64,000 nucleotides of DNA from Pseudomonadota bacterium. Lineage in GTDB: Bacteria > Pseudomonadota > Gammaproteobacteria > Burkholderiales > Burkholderiaceae_C. The notes under the pieces were generated by a model. It was not told the origin of the DNA. It did no database searches and worked only from the letters and a program-made list of their open reading frames with translations. Shown piece after piece: positions 56,303-64,000 of this stretch (position 1 is its first letter; every line of letters starts with the position of its first letter). A program made the position numbers and the translations under genes. The DNA lies in contig JAEWIF010000006.1 in the NCBI GenBank assembly GCA_023387335.1, positions 124,001 through 188,000 on the forward strand, read 5' to 3'.

Positions 56303-57567
56303 AGCGCGCCCTGCTGCTCATCCTGGCGGTCGGCCTGCTCGCCCTCGGCGGCTGGGTCTGGCATGTGAACTACTCGGAACCGGACGCCGGCGGCACGCGG
56401 GCCGCTAACGCGGCTGCGCCCTCGGCGGAGCGCGGCGCCTACCTGGTGCGCGTGGGCAACTGCATGGCCTGCCACACCGACCGCGGCGGCGCGGCCTGGG
56501 CCGGCGGACGCGCCATCGACACGCCGTTCGGCATCGTCTATTCGAGCAACCTCACTCCGGATCGCTCCACTGGCCTGGGCGGCTGGAGCGCCGACGACTT
56601 CTGGCGCGCGCTGCACCACGGCCGCTCGCGCGACGGCCGGCTGCTCTACCCCGCCTTTCCCTATCCCAACTACACCGAGGTGACGCGCGAGGATGCCGAC
56701 GCGATGTACGCGTTCCTGCGCACCGTGCCCGCGGTGCAGCGCGAGAACACGCCGCACGGCCTGCGCTGGCCCTACAGCACGCAGCCGGCACTGGCGGTGT
56801 GGCGAGCGCTGTATTTCCGGCCCGGCGAATACGAACGCGATCCCGAACGGACGGCGGAGTGGAACCGCGGCGCCTACCTGGTGCGCGGACTGGGCCACTG
56901 CGCCGCCTGCCACACCGCTCGCAACGTGCTGGGCGCCAGCAGCGAGATGATGGACCTGTCGGGCGGCCTGATCCCGATGCAGAACTGGTACGCGCCCTCC
57001 CTCGCTTCGGACCGCGAAGCCGGCGTGGCGCACTGGACTCCCGCGGACATCGCCCGCCTGCTGCGCACCGGCGCCAGCGGCCAGGCGACCGTGCTCGGGC
57101 CCATGGCCGAAGTGGTGCTCTACAGCACGCAGTACCTGGACGATGCCGACGCGCTGGCCATGGGCGTGTTCCTGAAGTCGCTGCCGCAAGCGCCGCCGCC
57201 CGAGCCGCCCGAGTTCACGCCCGCCGATCCGCGCTTCACCGACCGCGGCGCGAAGATCTACGAACAGCACTGCGCGAAATGCCACGGCGCCCGCGGCGAG
57301 GGCATCAAGGGCGCCTACCCGCCGCTGGCGGGCAACCGCGCGGTGACGCTGCCGGTCACCGCCAACCTGGTGCAGGTGGTGCTGGGCGGCGGCTACCCGC
57401 CGGCGACGGCGGGCAATCCGCGTCCGTACGGCATGCCGCCGTTCGTGATGGTGCTCAAGGATGCGGACGTGGCCGCGGTGCTGACGTTCCTGCGCTCGTC
57501 CTGGGGGCACAACGCGCCGCCGGTGAGCGAGTTCGAGGTCGCCCAGCAGCGCGGCGGCGCGCGTTAG
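56299..57567 (+). CDS. Triheme cytochrome c, alcohol/aldehyde-dehydrogenase type
   Basis: A 422-residue protein with an N-terminal membrane anchor (ALLLILAVGLLALGGWVW) and three CxxCH heme sites: CMACH 55-59, CAACH 201-205 and CAKCH 325-329. It resembles AdhB/gluconate-dehydrogenase subunit II proteins that accept electrons from a periplasmic dehydrogenase and pass them to quinone or an oxidase. The start overlaps the diheme stop. Its dehydrogenase partner is not in this window. Confidence 0.92.
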   Translation: MKRALLLILAVGLLALGGWVWHVNYSEPDAGGTRAANAAAPSAERGAYLVRVGNCMACHTDRGGAAWAGGRAIDTPFGIVYSSNLTPDRSTGLGGWSADDFWRALHHGRSRDGRLLYPAFPYPNYTEVTREDADAMYAFLRTVPAVQRENTPHGLRWPYSTQPALAVWRALYFRPGEYERDPERTAEWNRGAYLVRGLGHCAACHTARNVLGASSEMMDLSGGLIPMQNWYAPSLASDREAGVAHWTPADIARLLRTGASGQATVLGPMAEVVLYSTQYLDDADALAMGVFLKSLPQAPPPEPPEFTPADPRFTDRGAKIYEQHCAKCHGARGEGIKGAYPPLAGNRAVTLPVTANLVQVVLGGGYPPATAGNPRPYGMPPFVMVLKDADVAAVLTFLRSSWGHNAPPVSEFEVAQQRGGAR

Positions 57568-57576
57568 TCGGGGCCG

Positions 57577-57819
57577 TCACTTCGCGAAGGGATTGGCGAA
57601 GACGAACATCATCGCCACGCCCACGCCGATCAGGAAGTTGGCGTCGATCAGGCCCGCCAGCAGGAACATCTTGGTCTGCAGCGGTTCCATCATCTCGGGC
57701 TGGCGCACCGCGCCGTCGATGAAGCGGCCGCCCATGGTACCTATGCCCAGGCACGCGCCGATGGCGCCCAGGCCGATGATGAGACCGCAAGCCAGTGCGA
57801 TCAGTCCGGTGTCGCTCAT
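57577..57819 (-). CDS. atpE: Orphan F0F1 ATP synthase subunit c homologue
   Basis: An 80-residue proteolipid with two helices: a Gly-rich first helix (GLIIGLGAIGACLGIGTMGG) and a second helix with the proton-carrying Asp at 59 (FLLAGLIDANFLIGVG). The polar loop RQPE at 39-42 is the F1 contact. All hallmarks of a real c subunit are present, but no other atp gene is near. A perfect GGAGG precedes the ATG. It follows folK by 37 bases, so it may ride on the pcnB-folK transcript. Confidence 0.85.
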   Translation of the reverse strand: MSDTGLIALACGLIIGLGAIGACLGIGTMGGRFIDGAVRQPEMMEPLQTKMFLLAGLIDANFLIGVGVAMMFVFANPFAK

Positions 57820-57856
57820 GTGAACCTCCTTTGTGGATGGCTCCATGCTCGGGCGT

Positions 57857-58324
57857 TCACGGAATGCGGGCAATGACCTGGGAGGTAAGGGCCGCCAGCG
57901 CCTGCGGCGGCACGAGGGCCGGCGCGATCTCGGCCAGCGGCACCAGCACGAAGGCGCGCTCGTTCATGCGCGGATGCGGCACGGTGAGGCGTTCGCTCGC
58001 GATGCGAGCGCCGCCGTACAGCAGCAGGTCGAGGTCGAGCGTGCGAGGCGCGTTGGGCCAGGGGCGTTCGCGGCCGGCTTCGGTTTCGATCGACAGCAGC
58101 GCGTCGAGCAAGGCGGGCGCGGTGAGCGCGGTCCGCACTTCGGCCACCGCGTTGATGAAGTCGGGGCCCGTCGTGCCGACGGGCGCGGTGCGGTAGAGCG
58201 AGGAGCGCGCGGTGACCGTGGTGCCCGGCAGCGTGGCCAGGCGATCCATTGCGTCATGCAGCGCGCGCTGCGCGTCCCCGAGGTTGGCGCCCAGCGCGAC
58301 GTAAGCGGTGACCGGGTCTCGCAT
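57857..58324 (-). CDS. folK: 2-amino-4-hydroxy-6-hydroxymethyldihydropteridine pyrophosphokinase
   Basis: A 155-residue enzyme of the HPPK family that phosphorylates the folate precursor, with text YVALGANLGDAQRAL, the central APVGTTGPDFINAVAEV, and RTLDLDLLLYGG (two Mg-binding Asp residues) plus VPHPRMNERAFVLVPL. The length is normal. It follows pcnB by 20 bases, the usual betaproteobacterial order. Confidence 0.95.
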   Translation of the reverse strand: MRDPVTAYVALGANLGDAQRALHDAMDRLATLPGTTVTARSSLYRTAPVGTTGPDFINAVAEVRTALTAPALLDALLSIETEAGRERPWPNAPRTLDLDLLLYGGARIASERLTVPHPRMNERAFVLVPLAEIAPALVPPQALAALTSQVIARIP

Positions 58325-58344
58325 CGCCCGCCGCTTCGTCGACG

Positions 58345-59958
58345 CTATTGCGCGCCGCCCGAAGACTGCGCGCCGGCTTCACCGCCGGGCGAATGGCCCG
58401 CGGCGCCGCCCGCTCCGGCGGGCTTGCGGCGACGGCGACGGCGCTTCTTGGGCGCATCGCCCACCGGGCCCTCGCCGCCTTCCATGGACTCCGATTCGTC
58501 AGCGGACGCCGGCGGCTGCGGCGCGCCCGCGGCCGGCCGCTCCGCCGGCGAGGCCTTCTCCTGCGGCTTGACCACGCGCACGCGGCGCGCGCCCTTGTGC
58601 TGCTCTTCGCGCACCTGGACCACCAGGTCCTCGCGTCCCGCGTCGCTGGCCTGGCTGAATTCCTGCCACCAGTCGGCCAGCACCACGTCCACCTCGCCCG
58701 CGTCGGCGCGCAGGCGCATGAAGTCGAAGCCGGCGCGGAACCGCGGCTGCTCGACCAGGCTGAACGGCGTGCTGCCGGTGCGCTTCTCGAAGCGCGGCTG
58801 CATCATCCAGATCTCGCGCATGTCGGCGCCGAGCTTGCCGCGGCCCGACACGTCGCCGATGCGCGAGTCGAACACGTCGTCGATGGCGCCCTGCAGCGCC
58901 GGGAACGGATGCTCCTTGCGCGCGAGGCGCTGGGCCCAGCCCTCGCGCACGTCGGACCACAGCACGCAGGCGAGGAGGAAGCTGGGGGCGACCGGCTTGT
59001 CCTCGGACACGCGGCGGTCGGTGTCCTGCAGCGCGGCGCGCACCAGCGGCTGCTCGCTGCGCTCGACCACGAGGTCCAGCAGCGGATAGACGCCGCGCGA
59101 CAGGCCCAGCGACTTGAGCTGCTCGATGGTGGCGACCGAGTGGCCGGTCTGCAGCAGCTTGAGCATCTCGTCGAACAGGCGGCTCTGCGGCACGTCGTTC
59201 AGCAGCCCCAGGCTGGGCTTGAGCGCCGCGCCCGTCTTGGTCTCGAACTTGAAGCCCAGCGGGCTCAGCTTGGCGGCGAAGCGGACCGCGCGAACGATGC
59301 GCACCGGGTCCTCGCGGTAGCGCGTGACGGGGTCGCCGATCATGCGCAGCGTGAGCTTGCGGGCGTCCTTCATGCCGCCGTGGTAGTCGACCAGCGTGCG
59401 AGTCTGCGGGTCGTAGTACATGGCGTTGATGGTGAAGTCGCGCCGCGTGGCGTCTTCCTCCTGCGGGCCCCACACGTTGTCGCGCAGCACACGGCCGCTG
59501 GCGTCCACCGCGTGCTTCATGCCGGCCAGCTCGCTGCGGCTGGTCTTCTCGTTGCCGGCCACCGCCTCGGCGGCGGCGTTGTCCATGTAGGCCCGGAAGG
59601 TCGAGACCTCGATCACCTCGTGCTCGCGGCCGCGGCCGTAGACCACGTGCACGATGCGGAAGCGCCGGCCGATGATGAAGGCACGCCGGAACAGGCCCTT
59701 GACCTGCTCGGGCGTGGCGTCGGTGGCCACGTCGAAGTCCTTGGGGCGCAGGCCCAGCAGCAGGTCGCGCACGGCGCCGCCCACGATGTAGGCCTGGAAG
59801 CCGGCCTCCTTGAGGGTGTGCACCACGTTGAGGGCGCGCTCGTCCACCAGGGTGGGATCGATCGCGTGTTCCTGCGGGCCGATCTCCTGGCGCTTGCCGA
59901 ACCGCGGTTTGCGGGTGGCGCCGCCGGCGAGCAGGCGGTCGATGAATTTCTTGATCAT
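58345..59958 (-). CDS. pcnB: Poly(A) polymerase PcnB
   Basis: A 537-residue enzyme. Nucleotidyltransferase core: AYIVGGAVRDLLLGLRPKDFDVATDATPEQV (GG...D-D). Then the RNA-binding/helical domain, with EDATRRDFTINAMYYD. A long Lys/Arg-rich C-terminus (PKKRRRRRRKPAG) aids RNA binding. It adds poly(A) to RNA 3' ends and promotes decay. Its ATG overlaps the HAD gene's stop (ATGA). Confidence 0.94.
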   Translation of the reverse strand: MIKKFIDRLLAGGATRKPRFGKRQEIGPQEHAIDPTLVDERALNVVHTLKEAGFQAYIVGGAVRDLLLGLRPKDFDVATDATPEQVKGLFRRAFIIGRRFRIVHVVYGRGREHEVIEVSTFRAYMDNAAAEAVAGNEKTSRSELAGMKHAVDASGRVLRDNVWGPQEEDATRRDFTINAMYYDPQTRTLVDYHGGMKDARKLTLRMIGDPVTRYREDPVRIVRAVRFAAKLSPLGFKFETKTGAALKPSLGLLNDVPQSRLFDEMLKLLQTGHSVATIEQLKSLGLSRGVYPLLDLVVERSEQPLVRAALQDTDRRVSEDKPVAPSFLLACVLWSDVREGWAQRLARKEHPFPALQGAIDDVFDSRIGDVSGRGKLGADMREIWMMQPRFEKRTGSTPFSLVEQPRFRAGFDFMRLRADAGEVDVVLADWWQEFSQASDAGREDLVVQVREEQHKGARRVRVVKPQEKASPAERPAAGAPQPPASADESESMEGGEGPVGDAPKKRRRRRRKPAGAGGAAGHSPGGEAGAQSSGGAQ

Positions 59959-60641
59959 GGGTGGGAAGCGAACAGGTCCAGTATGCGCCAGCCGCGCTCG
60001 GCGGCCAGGCGGCGCAGCGTCCCGTCCGGGTTGGTGGCCACGGGATGGTCGCAGCGCTCCAGCAGGGGCAGGTCGTTGGGCGAATCGGAATAGAACGTGG
60101 TCTCGACCTGGTCCCAGGCGAGGCCCTGCGCGGCCAGCCACTCGCCCACGCGCGTGACCTTGCCCGCGCGCAGCGAGGGCGTGCCGTCGATCTCGCCGCT
60201 GAACCAGCCGCCGGCATCGCGCACGAGGCGCACCGCGATCAGCTCCTCCACGCCGAAGACGCGCGCGATCGGCTCGGTGACGAACTCGTTGGTGGCGGTG
60301 ACGATGGCGACGCGGTCACCGGCCCGCTGGTGGCCGCGCACCAGTTCCAGCGCCTGCGGCCGCACCACCGGGCCGATCACCTCGCGCATGAAGCGCTCGC
60401 GGGCCTCGAGCGAAGCCTCGCGGCCCTTGAGCCGGATGGCGTCGGTGGCGAAGCGCACGTAGGCGTGCACGTCCAGCGTGCCGGCCTTGTAGTGCTCGTA
60501 GAACTCGTCGTTGCGGCGCTTGAACTCGACCGGATCGGCCCAGCCGATGGCCTGGGTGAACACGCCCCAGCTGTAGTCGGAGTCGATCGGGATCAGGGTG
60601 TGGTCCAGGTCGAACAGCGCGACCCGCGTCTTTTGCGTCAC
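59955..60641 (-). CDS. HAD superfamily hydrolase (SerB-like phosphatase)
   Basis: A 228-residue HAD-IB protein: motif I ALFDLDHTLIPID (DxDxT-type), motif II AIVTATN, a later lysine, and motif III YSDSPNDLPLL. It resembles the HAD-IB hydrolases whose substrates are phosphoserine or similar. It starts at a GTG overlapping the hda stop. It belongs to the coupled hda-HAD-pcnB run. Confidence 0.9.
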   Translation of the reverse strand: MTQKTRVALFDLDHTLIPIDSDYSWGVFTQAIGWADPVEFKRRNDEFYEHYKAGTLDVHAYVRFATDAIRLKGREASLEARERFMREVIGPVVRPQALELVRGHQRAGDRVAIVTATNEFVTEPIARVFGVEELIAVRLVRDAGGWFSGEIDGTPSLRAGKVTRVGEWLAAQGLAWDQVETTFYSDSPNDLPLLERCDHPVATNPDGTLRRLAAERGWRILDLFASHP

Positions 60642-61312
60642 TCGCTCTCCAGCATGGACTTGATCAGGGGGATGGTGATGGCGCGCTGGGTCTGCAGGGC
60701 GTAGGCGTCCAGCTGCTCGAGCAGCTGCATCAGGCTGCCGAGGTCGCGCGAGAAGCGGGTCAGCATGAAGTCCATCACCTCGTCGGAGAGGAACACGCCG
60801 CGCGCATCGGCCGACTGGCGCAGCACCGAGCGGCGCTGCGGCTCGGACAGCAGCTGCAGCTGGAACACGTGGCCCCAGCCCAGGCGCGTGCGCAGGTCCT
60901 CGCGCAGCTGCAGGCCGGCCGGCGGCTGCAGGCCGGCGGCCAGCACGCCGCGCTGCATGGTCTGCGCGCCGACGAACCAGCTGAAGGCCGCGTGCTGCTG
61001 CACGGCGGTGTAGAGGTGCACGTCGTCCAGCAGCACCACGGCCCAGCGCTCGTCGTAGGGTGGCGGCTCCAGCACGGTGGCGTCCATCCAGCCGGCGGTG
61101 GCGCCCTGCTCGCGCAGCGCTTCCTGCACCGCCTTGAGCAGGTGGGTCTTGCCGCTGGCGGGCGGCCCCCACAGGTAAGTGGGCACGGGCGATCGCGTGG
61201 GGCTGCCCGCCCACAGCTGCAGGTGCGCGAGCGCCGGCTCGTTCGGCCCGGCGAAGAAAGCCGACAGCGTGGGCGCACGCGCCATCCCGATCGGCAAGGC
61301 AAGTTGTTTCAT
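60638..61312 (-). CDS. hda: DnaA regulatory inactivator Hda
   Basis: A 224-residue AAA+ protein with the N-terminal clamp motif QLALPIG (residues 3-9), Walker A GPPASGKT, Walker B WAVVLLDDVH and the sensor regions. With the sliding clamp it stimulates hydrolysis of DnaA-bound ATP and so limits re-initiation of replication. Its TGA overlaps the GTG of the HAD gene. Confidence 0.94.
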   Translation of the reverse strand: MKQLALPIGMARAPTLSAFFAGPNEPALAHLQLWAGSPTRSPVPTYLWGPPASGKTHLLKAVQEALREQGATAGWMDATVLEPPPYDERWAVVLLDDVHLYTAVQQHAAFSWFVGAQTMQRGVLAAGLQPPAGLQLREDLRTRLGWGHVFQLQLLSEPQRRSVLRQSADARGVFLSDEVMDFMLTRFSRDLGSLMQLLEQLDAYALQTQRAITIPLIKSMLESE

Positions 61313-62379
61313 CCCTGGTACAGACCACTGCCCATGTAGCCGGCGCGCACCCGGCGGATGGCCACCAGCAGCACCGCGGTGGCGGGCAACGCCACCAGCA
61401 CGCCGAGGAAGCCGAACAGCTGGGCGAACGCCAGCAGCGCGAAGATCACGGCCAGCGGATGCAGGCCGATGCGCTCACCCACGAAACGCGGCGTGAAATA
61501 GAAGCCCTCGATCACCTGCCCGGCGCCGTAGACGACGGCCACCATCACCAGCGCCTTGGCCGAAGCGAACTGCAGCAGGCCCGCCAGCAACGCCAGCACC
61601 AGGCCGATGCCGAAACCGAGGTAGGGCACGAACATCGCCAGGCCGGTGAAGAGGCCGATGGGCAGCGCCAGGTCCAGGCCGAAGAGGGCCAGCCCGGTCG
61701 AATAGAAGGTGGCCATGATGATCATCACCAGCAGCTGGCCGCGCAGGTACTGCCCGAGCACCTGGTCGGACTCCTGGGTGAAGGAGTCCACCGCCGGCCG
61801 CATGCGCGGGGGCACCAGCTCCAGCACGCGGTGCACGAAGCGGTCCCAGTCCAGCAGCAGGTAGAAGAGCGCCACCGGGATCAGCACCACGTTGAACACC
61901 AGCGTGAACACCACGCTGCCGCCGATCTTGAGCGAGGACATCACGCGAGCGAGCGCGTCCTCGTAGTTGGTGTTCAGGTAGCGCATCACCTGCCCCTTCA
62001 GGCTGTCCATGTCCAGCGCGACGTTGATTCCGAACTGTGCCAGCCAGGGCCGCACGGTGTCGTCCAGCCAGCGGAACAGCACCGGGACCTGCTCGCGCAT
62101 CAGCGGGATCTCCTTGATCAGGATCGGCACCACCAGCAGGAACAGCGAGACCAGCACGAAGATGAACAGCAGTTCCACCAGGACCACGGCGAGAACGCGC
62201 GGCACGCGGCCGCGGCCGGCCTCGTCGAGGCGGTCCACCAGCGGGGTGAGCGCGTAGGCCAGGACGGCGCCGACCACGAAGGGGGCGAGCACCGGGCCGA
62301 GCGCGCGCAGCGCGAGCAACGCCAGCAAAGCGATCGTCGCCCACAGGGCGGCGCGCTTTTGCGTCGGGGTGAATTGCAT
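61309..62379 (-). CDS. AI-2E family transporter (PerM-like)
   Basis: A 356-residue inner-membrane protein with about eight helices (ALWATIALLALLALRALGPVLAPFVVGAVLAYAL; GAGQVIEGFYFTPRFVGERIGLHPLAVIFALLAFAQLFGFLGVLVALP). The name comes from one autoinducer-exporting member; most family members have unknown substrates. It starts at MQFTPTQKR, leaving a 98-base divergent gap to purM. Its end overlaps the hda start. Confidence 0.92.
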   Translation of the reverse strand: MQFTPTQKRAALWATIALLALLALRALGPVLAPFVVGAVLAYALTPLVDRLDEAGRGRVPRVLAVVLVELLFIFVLVSLFLLVVPILIKEIPLMREQVPVLFRWLDDTVRPWLAQFGINVALDMDSLKGQVMRYLNTNYEDALARVMSSLKIGGSVVFTLVFNVVLIPVALFYLLLDWDRFVHRVLELVPPRMRPAVDSFTQESDQVLGQYLRGQLLVMIIMATFYSTGLALFGLDLALPIGLFTGLAMFVPYLGFGIGLVLALLAGLLQFASAKALVMVAVVYGAGQVIEGFYFTPRFVGERIGLHPLAVIFALLAFAQLFGFLGVLVALPATAVLLVAIRRVRAGYMGSGLYQG

Positions 62380-62477
62380 GGAAGGCTTGGGGCGCTGCGA
62401 ACGGCGGGGCGCAAGGGCCCCGCCGGTAAAATCACGCAAATTCTATCGGGCGCCCTTCGTGCGCCCCGCCCCCTCCC

Positions 62478-63524
62478 ATGAGCCAGACCCCCCTTTCCTA
62501 CAAAGACGCCGGCGTGGACATCGACGCCGGCGATGCGCTGGTCGAGCGCATCAAGCCGCTGGCCAAGAAAACGATGCGGGACGGCGTCCTGGCCGGCATC
62601 GGCGGTTTCGGTGCGCTCTTCGAGGTGCCCAAGCGTTATCGCGAGCCGGTCCTGGTGAGCGGAACCGACGGCGTGGGCACCAAGCTCAAGCTGGCTTTCG
62701 AGTGGGGCATGCACGACACCGTGGGCATCGACCTGGTGGCCATGAGCGTCAACGACGTGCTGGTTCAGGGCGCCGAGCCGCTGTTCTTCCTGGACTACTT
62801 CGCCTGCGGCAAGCTGGACGTGGACACGGCCGCCCGCGTGGTCGGCGGCATCGCCCGCGGCTGCGAACTGTCGGGCTGCGCGCTCATCGGCGGCGAGACC
62901 GCCGAGATGCCGGGCATGTACCCGCCGGGCGAGTACGACCTGGCCGGCTTCGCCGTCGGCGCGGTCGAGAAGTCGGCCATCCTCACCGGCCGCGAGGTGG
63001 CGCCCGGCGACGTGGTGCTCGGCCTGTCGTCCAGCGGCGTGCATTCCAACGGCTTCTCGCTGGTGCGCAAGTGCATCGAGCGCGCTGGCGCCTCCCTGCC
63101 GGCGACGCTGGACGGCAAGCCGTTCCGCGAGGCCGTGATGGCGCCCACCCGGCTGTACGTCAAGCCGGTGCTCGCCGCGCTGGCCCAGCATCCGGCGGCC
63201 GGCGGCGGCATCAAGGCCCTGGCCCACATCACGGGCGGCGGCTTGCTGGAGAACATCCCGCGCGTGCTGCCCGAGGGCACGGCCGCGCACCTGAAGGCCG
63301 GCAGCTGGCCGCGCAGCGAGCTGTTCGCCTGGCTGCAGCAGACCGCCGGCATCGACGCCTTCGAGATGAACCGCACCTTCAACAACGGCATCGGCATGGT
63401 GGTGGTGGCCGGCGCGGCGCAGGCCCAGGCCGTGGCGGCCACGCTGCGCGCCCAGGGCGAGACGGTGAACGAGATCGGCGTCATCGCCCAGCGCGGCAAC
63501 GGCGCGCCGGTGGTCATCGCCTGA
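62478..63524 (+). CDS. purM: Phosphoribosylformylglycinamidine cyclo-ligase
   Basis: A 348-residue AIR synthase with the ATP-binding start SYKDAGVDIDAGDALVERIKPLAKKT and the conserved GTDGVGTKLKLA and GGETAEMPGMY. It makes AIR, the fifth step of purine synthesis, in the cytoplasm. It is divergent from the AI-2E permease gene. Confidence 0.97.
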   Translation: MSQTPLSYKDAGVDIDAGDALVERIKPLAKKTMRDGVLAGIGGFGALFEVPKRYREPVLVSGTDGVGTKLKLAFEWGMHDTVGIDLVAMSVNDVLVQGAEPLFFLDYFACGKLDVDTAARVVGGIARGCELSGCALIGGETAEMPGMYPPGEYDLAGFAVGAVEKSAILTGREVAPGDVVLGLSSSGVHSNGFSLVRKCIERAGASLPATLDGKPFREAVMAPTRLYVKPVLAALAQHPAAGGGIKALAHITGGGLLENIPRVLPEGTAAHLKAGSWPRSELFAWLQQTAGIDAFEMNRTFNNGIGMVVVAGAAQAQAVAATLRAQGETVNEIGVIAQRGNGAPVVIA

Positions 63525-63526
63525 AC

Positions 63527-64000
63527 GTGCAGGGCAACGTCTTCTGGCAGGCGCTGGCCGATACGCAGCGCGGCTTCTCCGTCGGCACCGAGCACGTCCG
63601 CCGGTACTCGCGCGGACTTCCTCCGCTGTTGGCCTTCGCCGATCCCCAGCGTCCGCGCCTGGAAGAGCTGGAGCCGTTCTGCGAATCGGGCGAGCGTTTC
63701 TACACGTCCGACTGGCGCGCCGAGGCGCCGGCCGGGTGGAAGGTCGAGCTCGAATCGACCATGGAGCTGATGGTCTGGTCGGGCGGCACGCCGGTCGAGG
63801 AGGCCATCGAGGCGGTTCCGCTGGGCGCGGCGCATGCGGAGCGGATGGTCGAGCTGGCGACGCTGACCAAGCCGGGACCGTTCGGTCCCCGCAACCTGGA
63901 ACTGGGCGGCTACCTCGGCTGCTTCGATGAAGAGGGGCGACTGGTGGCGATGGCCGGCGAGCGGATGCGGGCCGGCCCCTGGCGCGAGGTCAGCGCCATC
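63527..64000 (+). CDS. GNAT family acetyltransferase, partial (3' end outside window)
   Basis: 158 codons from a GTG two bases after the purM stop to the edge. The second half is a GNAT/FR47-type fold (GYLGCFDEEGRLVAMAGERMRAG, then EVSAI, where the acetyl-CoA-binding region would begin). Substrate unknown. The N-terminal 95 residues are less clear. An operon with purM is likely. Confidence 0.78.
   Translation, partial: MQGNVFWQALADTQRGFSVGTEHVRRYSRGLPPLLAFADPQRPRLEELEPFCESGERFYTSDWRAEAPAGWKVELESTMELMVWSGGTPVEEAIEAVPLGAAHAERMVELATLTKPGPFGPRNLELGGYLGCFDEEGRLVAMAGERMRAGPWREVSAI

Overview
The window is very GC-rich chromosomal DNA with short intergenic gaps and strong G/C preference at third codon positions. 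The gene content and order (xseB-ispA-dxs; purM divergent from an AI-2E/hda/HAD/pcnB/folK run; tandem Tat-signalled TRAP binding proteins) point to a betaproteobacterium of the Burkholderiales, most likely a Comamonadaceae such as Ramlibacter, Variovorax or a relative. That placement is inferred from gene neighbourhood, not from a marker-gene tree. I saw no rRNA, tRNA, CRISPR array, insertion sequence or phage gene.

Layout. (1) 1-9.1 kb, minus strand: a molybdenum-hydroxylase operon in form II order, coxS-coxL-coxM-coxD(moxR)-coxE-coxG, followed by a TonB-dependent receptor and an XdhC/CoxI-type maturation protein cut by the window edge. The large subunit carries AYRGAGR, the form II motif, so CO is probably not its substrate. 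A GAF/Fis regulator is divergent. (2) 10.4-18.2 kb: oxyanion supply, with modABC on one side and tupBCA plus a signal-less ModA-like protein and a ModE-like regulator on the other. Between them sits an HTH-nucleotidyltransferase/HEPN-like pair with its own phased operator. (3) 18.3-20.6 kb: Ku and an EgtB/SenA-like enzyme. (4) 20.7-31 kb: TRAP permease genes dctQM, a CorC-type protein, a Kef-type antiporter and three tandem dctP genes, each closed by its own terminator. (5) 31-37.2 kb: isoprenoid genes dxs-ispA-xseB, a Rieske oxygenase, a DMT permease and a sulfurtransferase. (6) 37.3-55.5 kb: an envelope and stress region with many small secreted or hydrophilic proteins, hemerythrin, a ribosome hibernation factor, gshA, two L,D-transpeptidases, a PA2779/PA2778 pair and an RcnB-like protein. 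(7) 55.6-64 kb: a two-gene cytochrome c operon, an orphan ATP synthase subunit c, folK-pcnB-HAD-hda-AI-2E permease, purM and a partial GNAT acetyltransferase.

Two themes link the regions. Regions 1 and 2 together hold a molybdenum enzyme, its maturation factors, molybdate and tungstate uptake, and likely regulators. In regions 3 and 6 a repeated promoter-like signal, (G/C)(T/G)CCTACA placed 20 bp (or 42-44 bp) upstream of CTAnnnT, precedes genes for Ku, the hibernation factor, the hemerythrin operon, small hydrophilic proteins and lipoproteins. It looks like one stress regulon read by a shared sigma factor. A REP-like palindromic repeat occurs at three intergenic sites in the first 18 kb.
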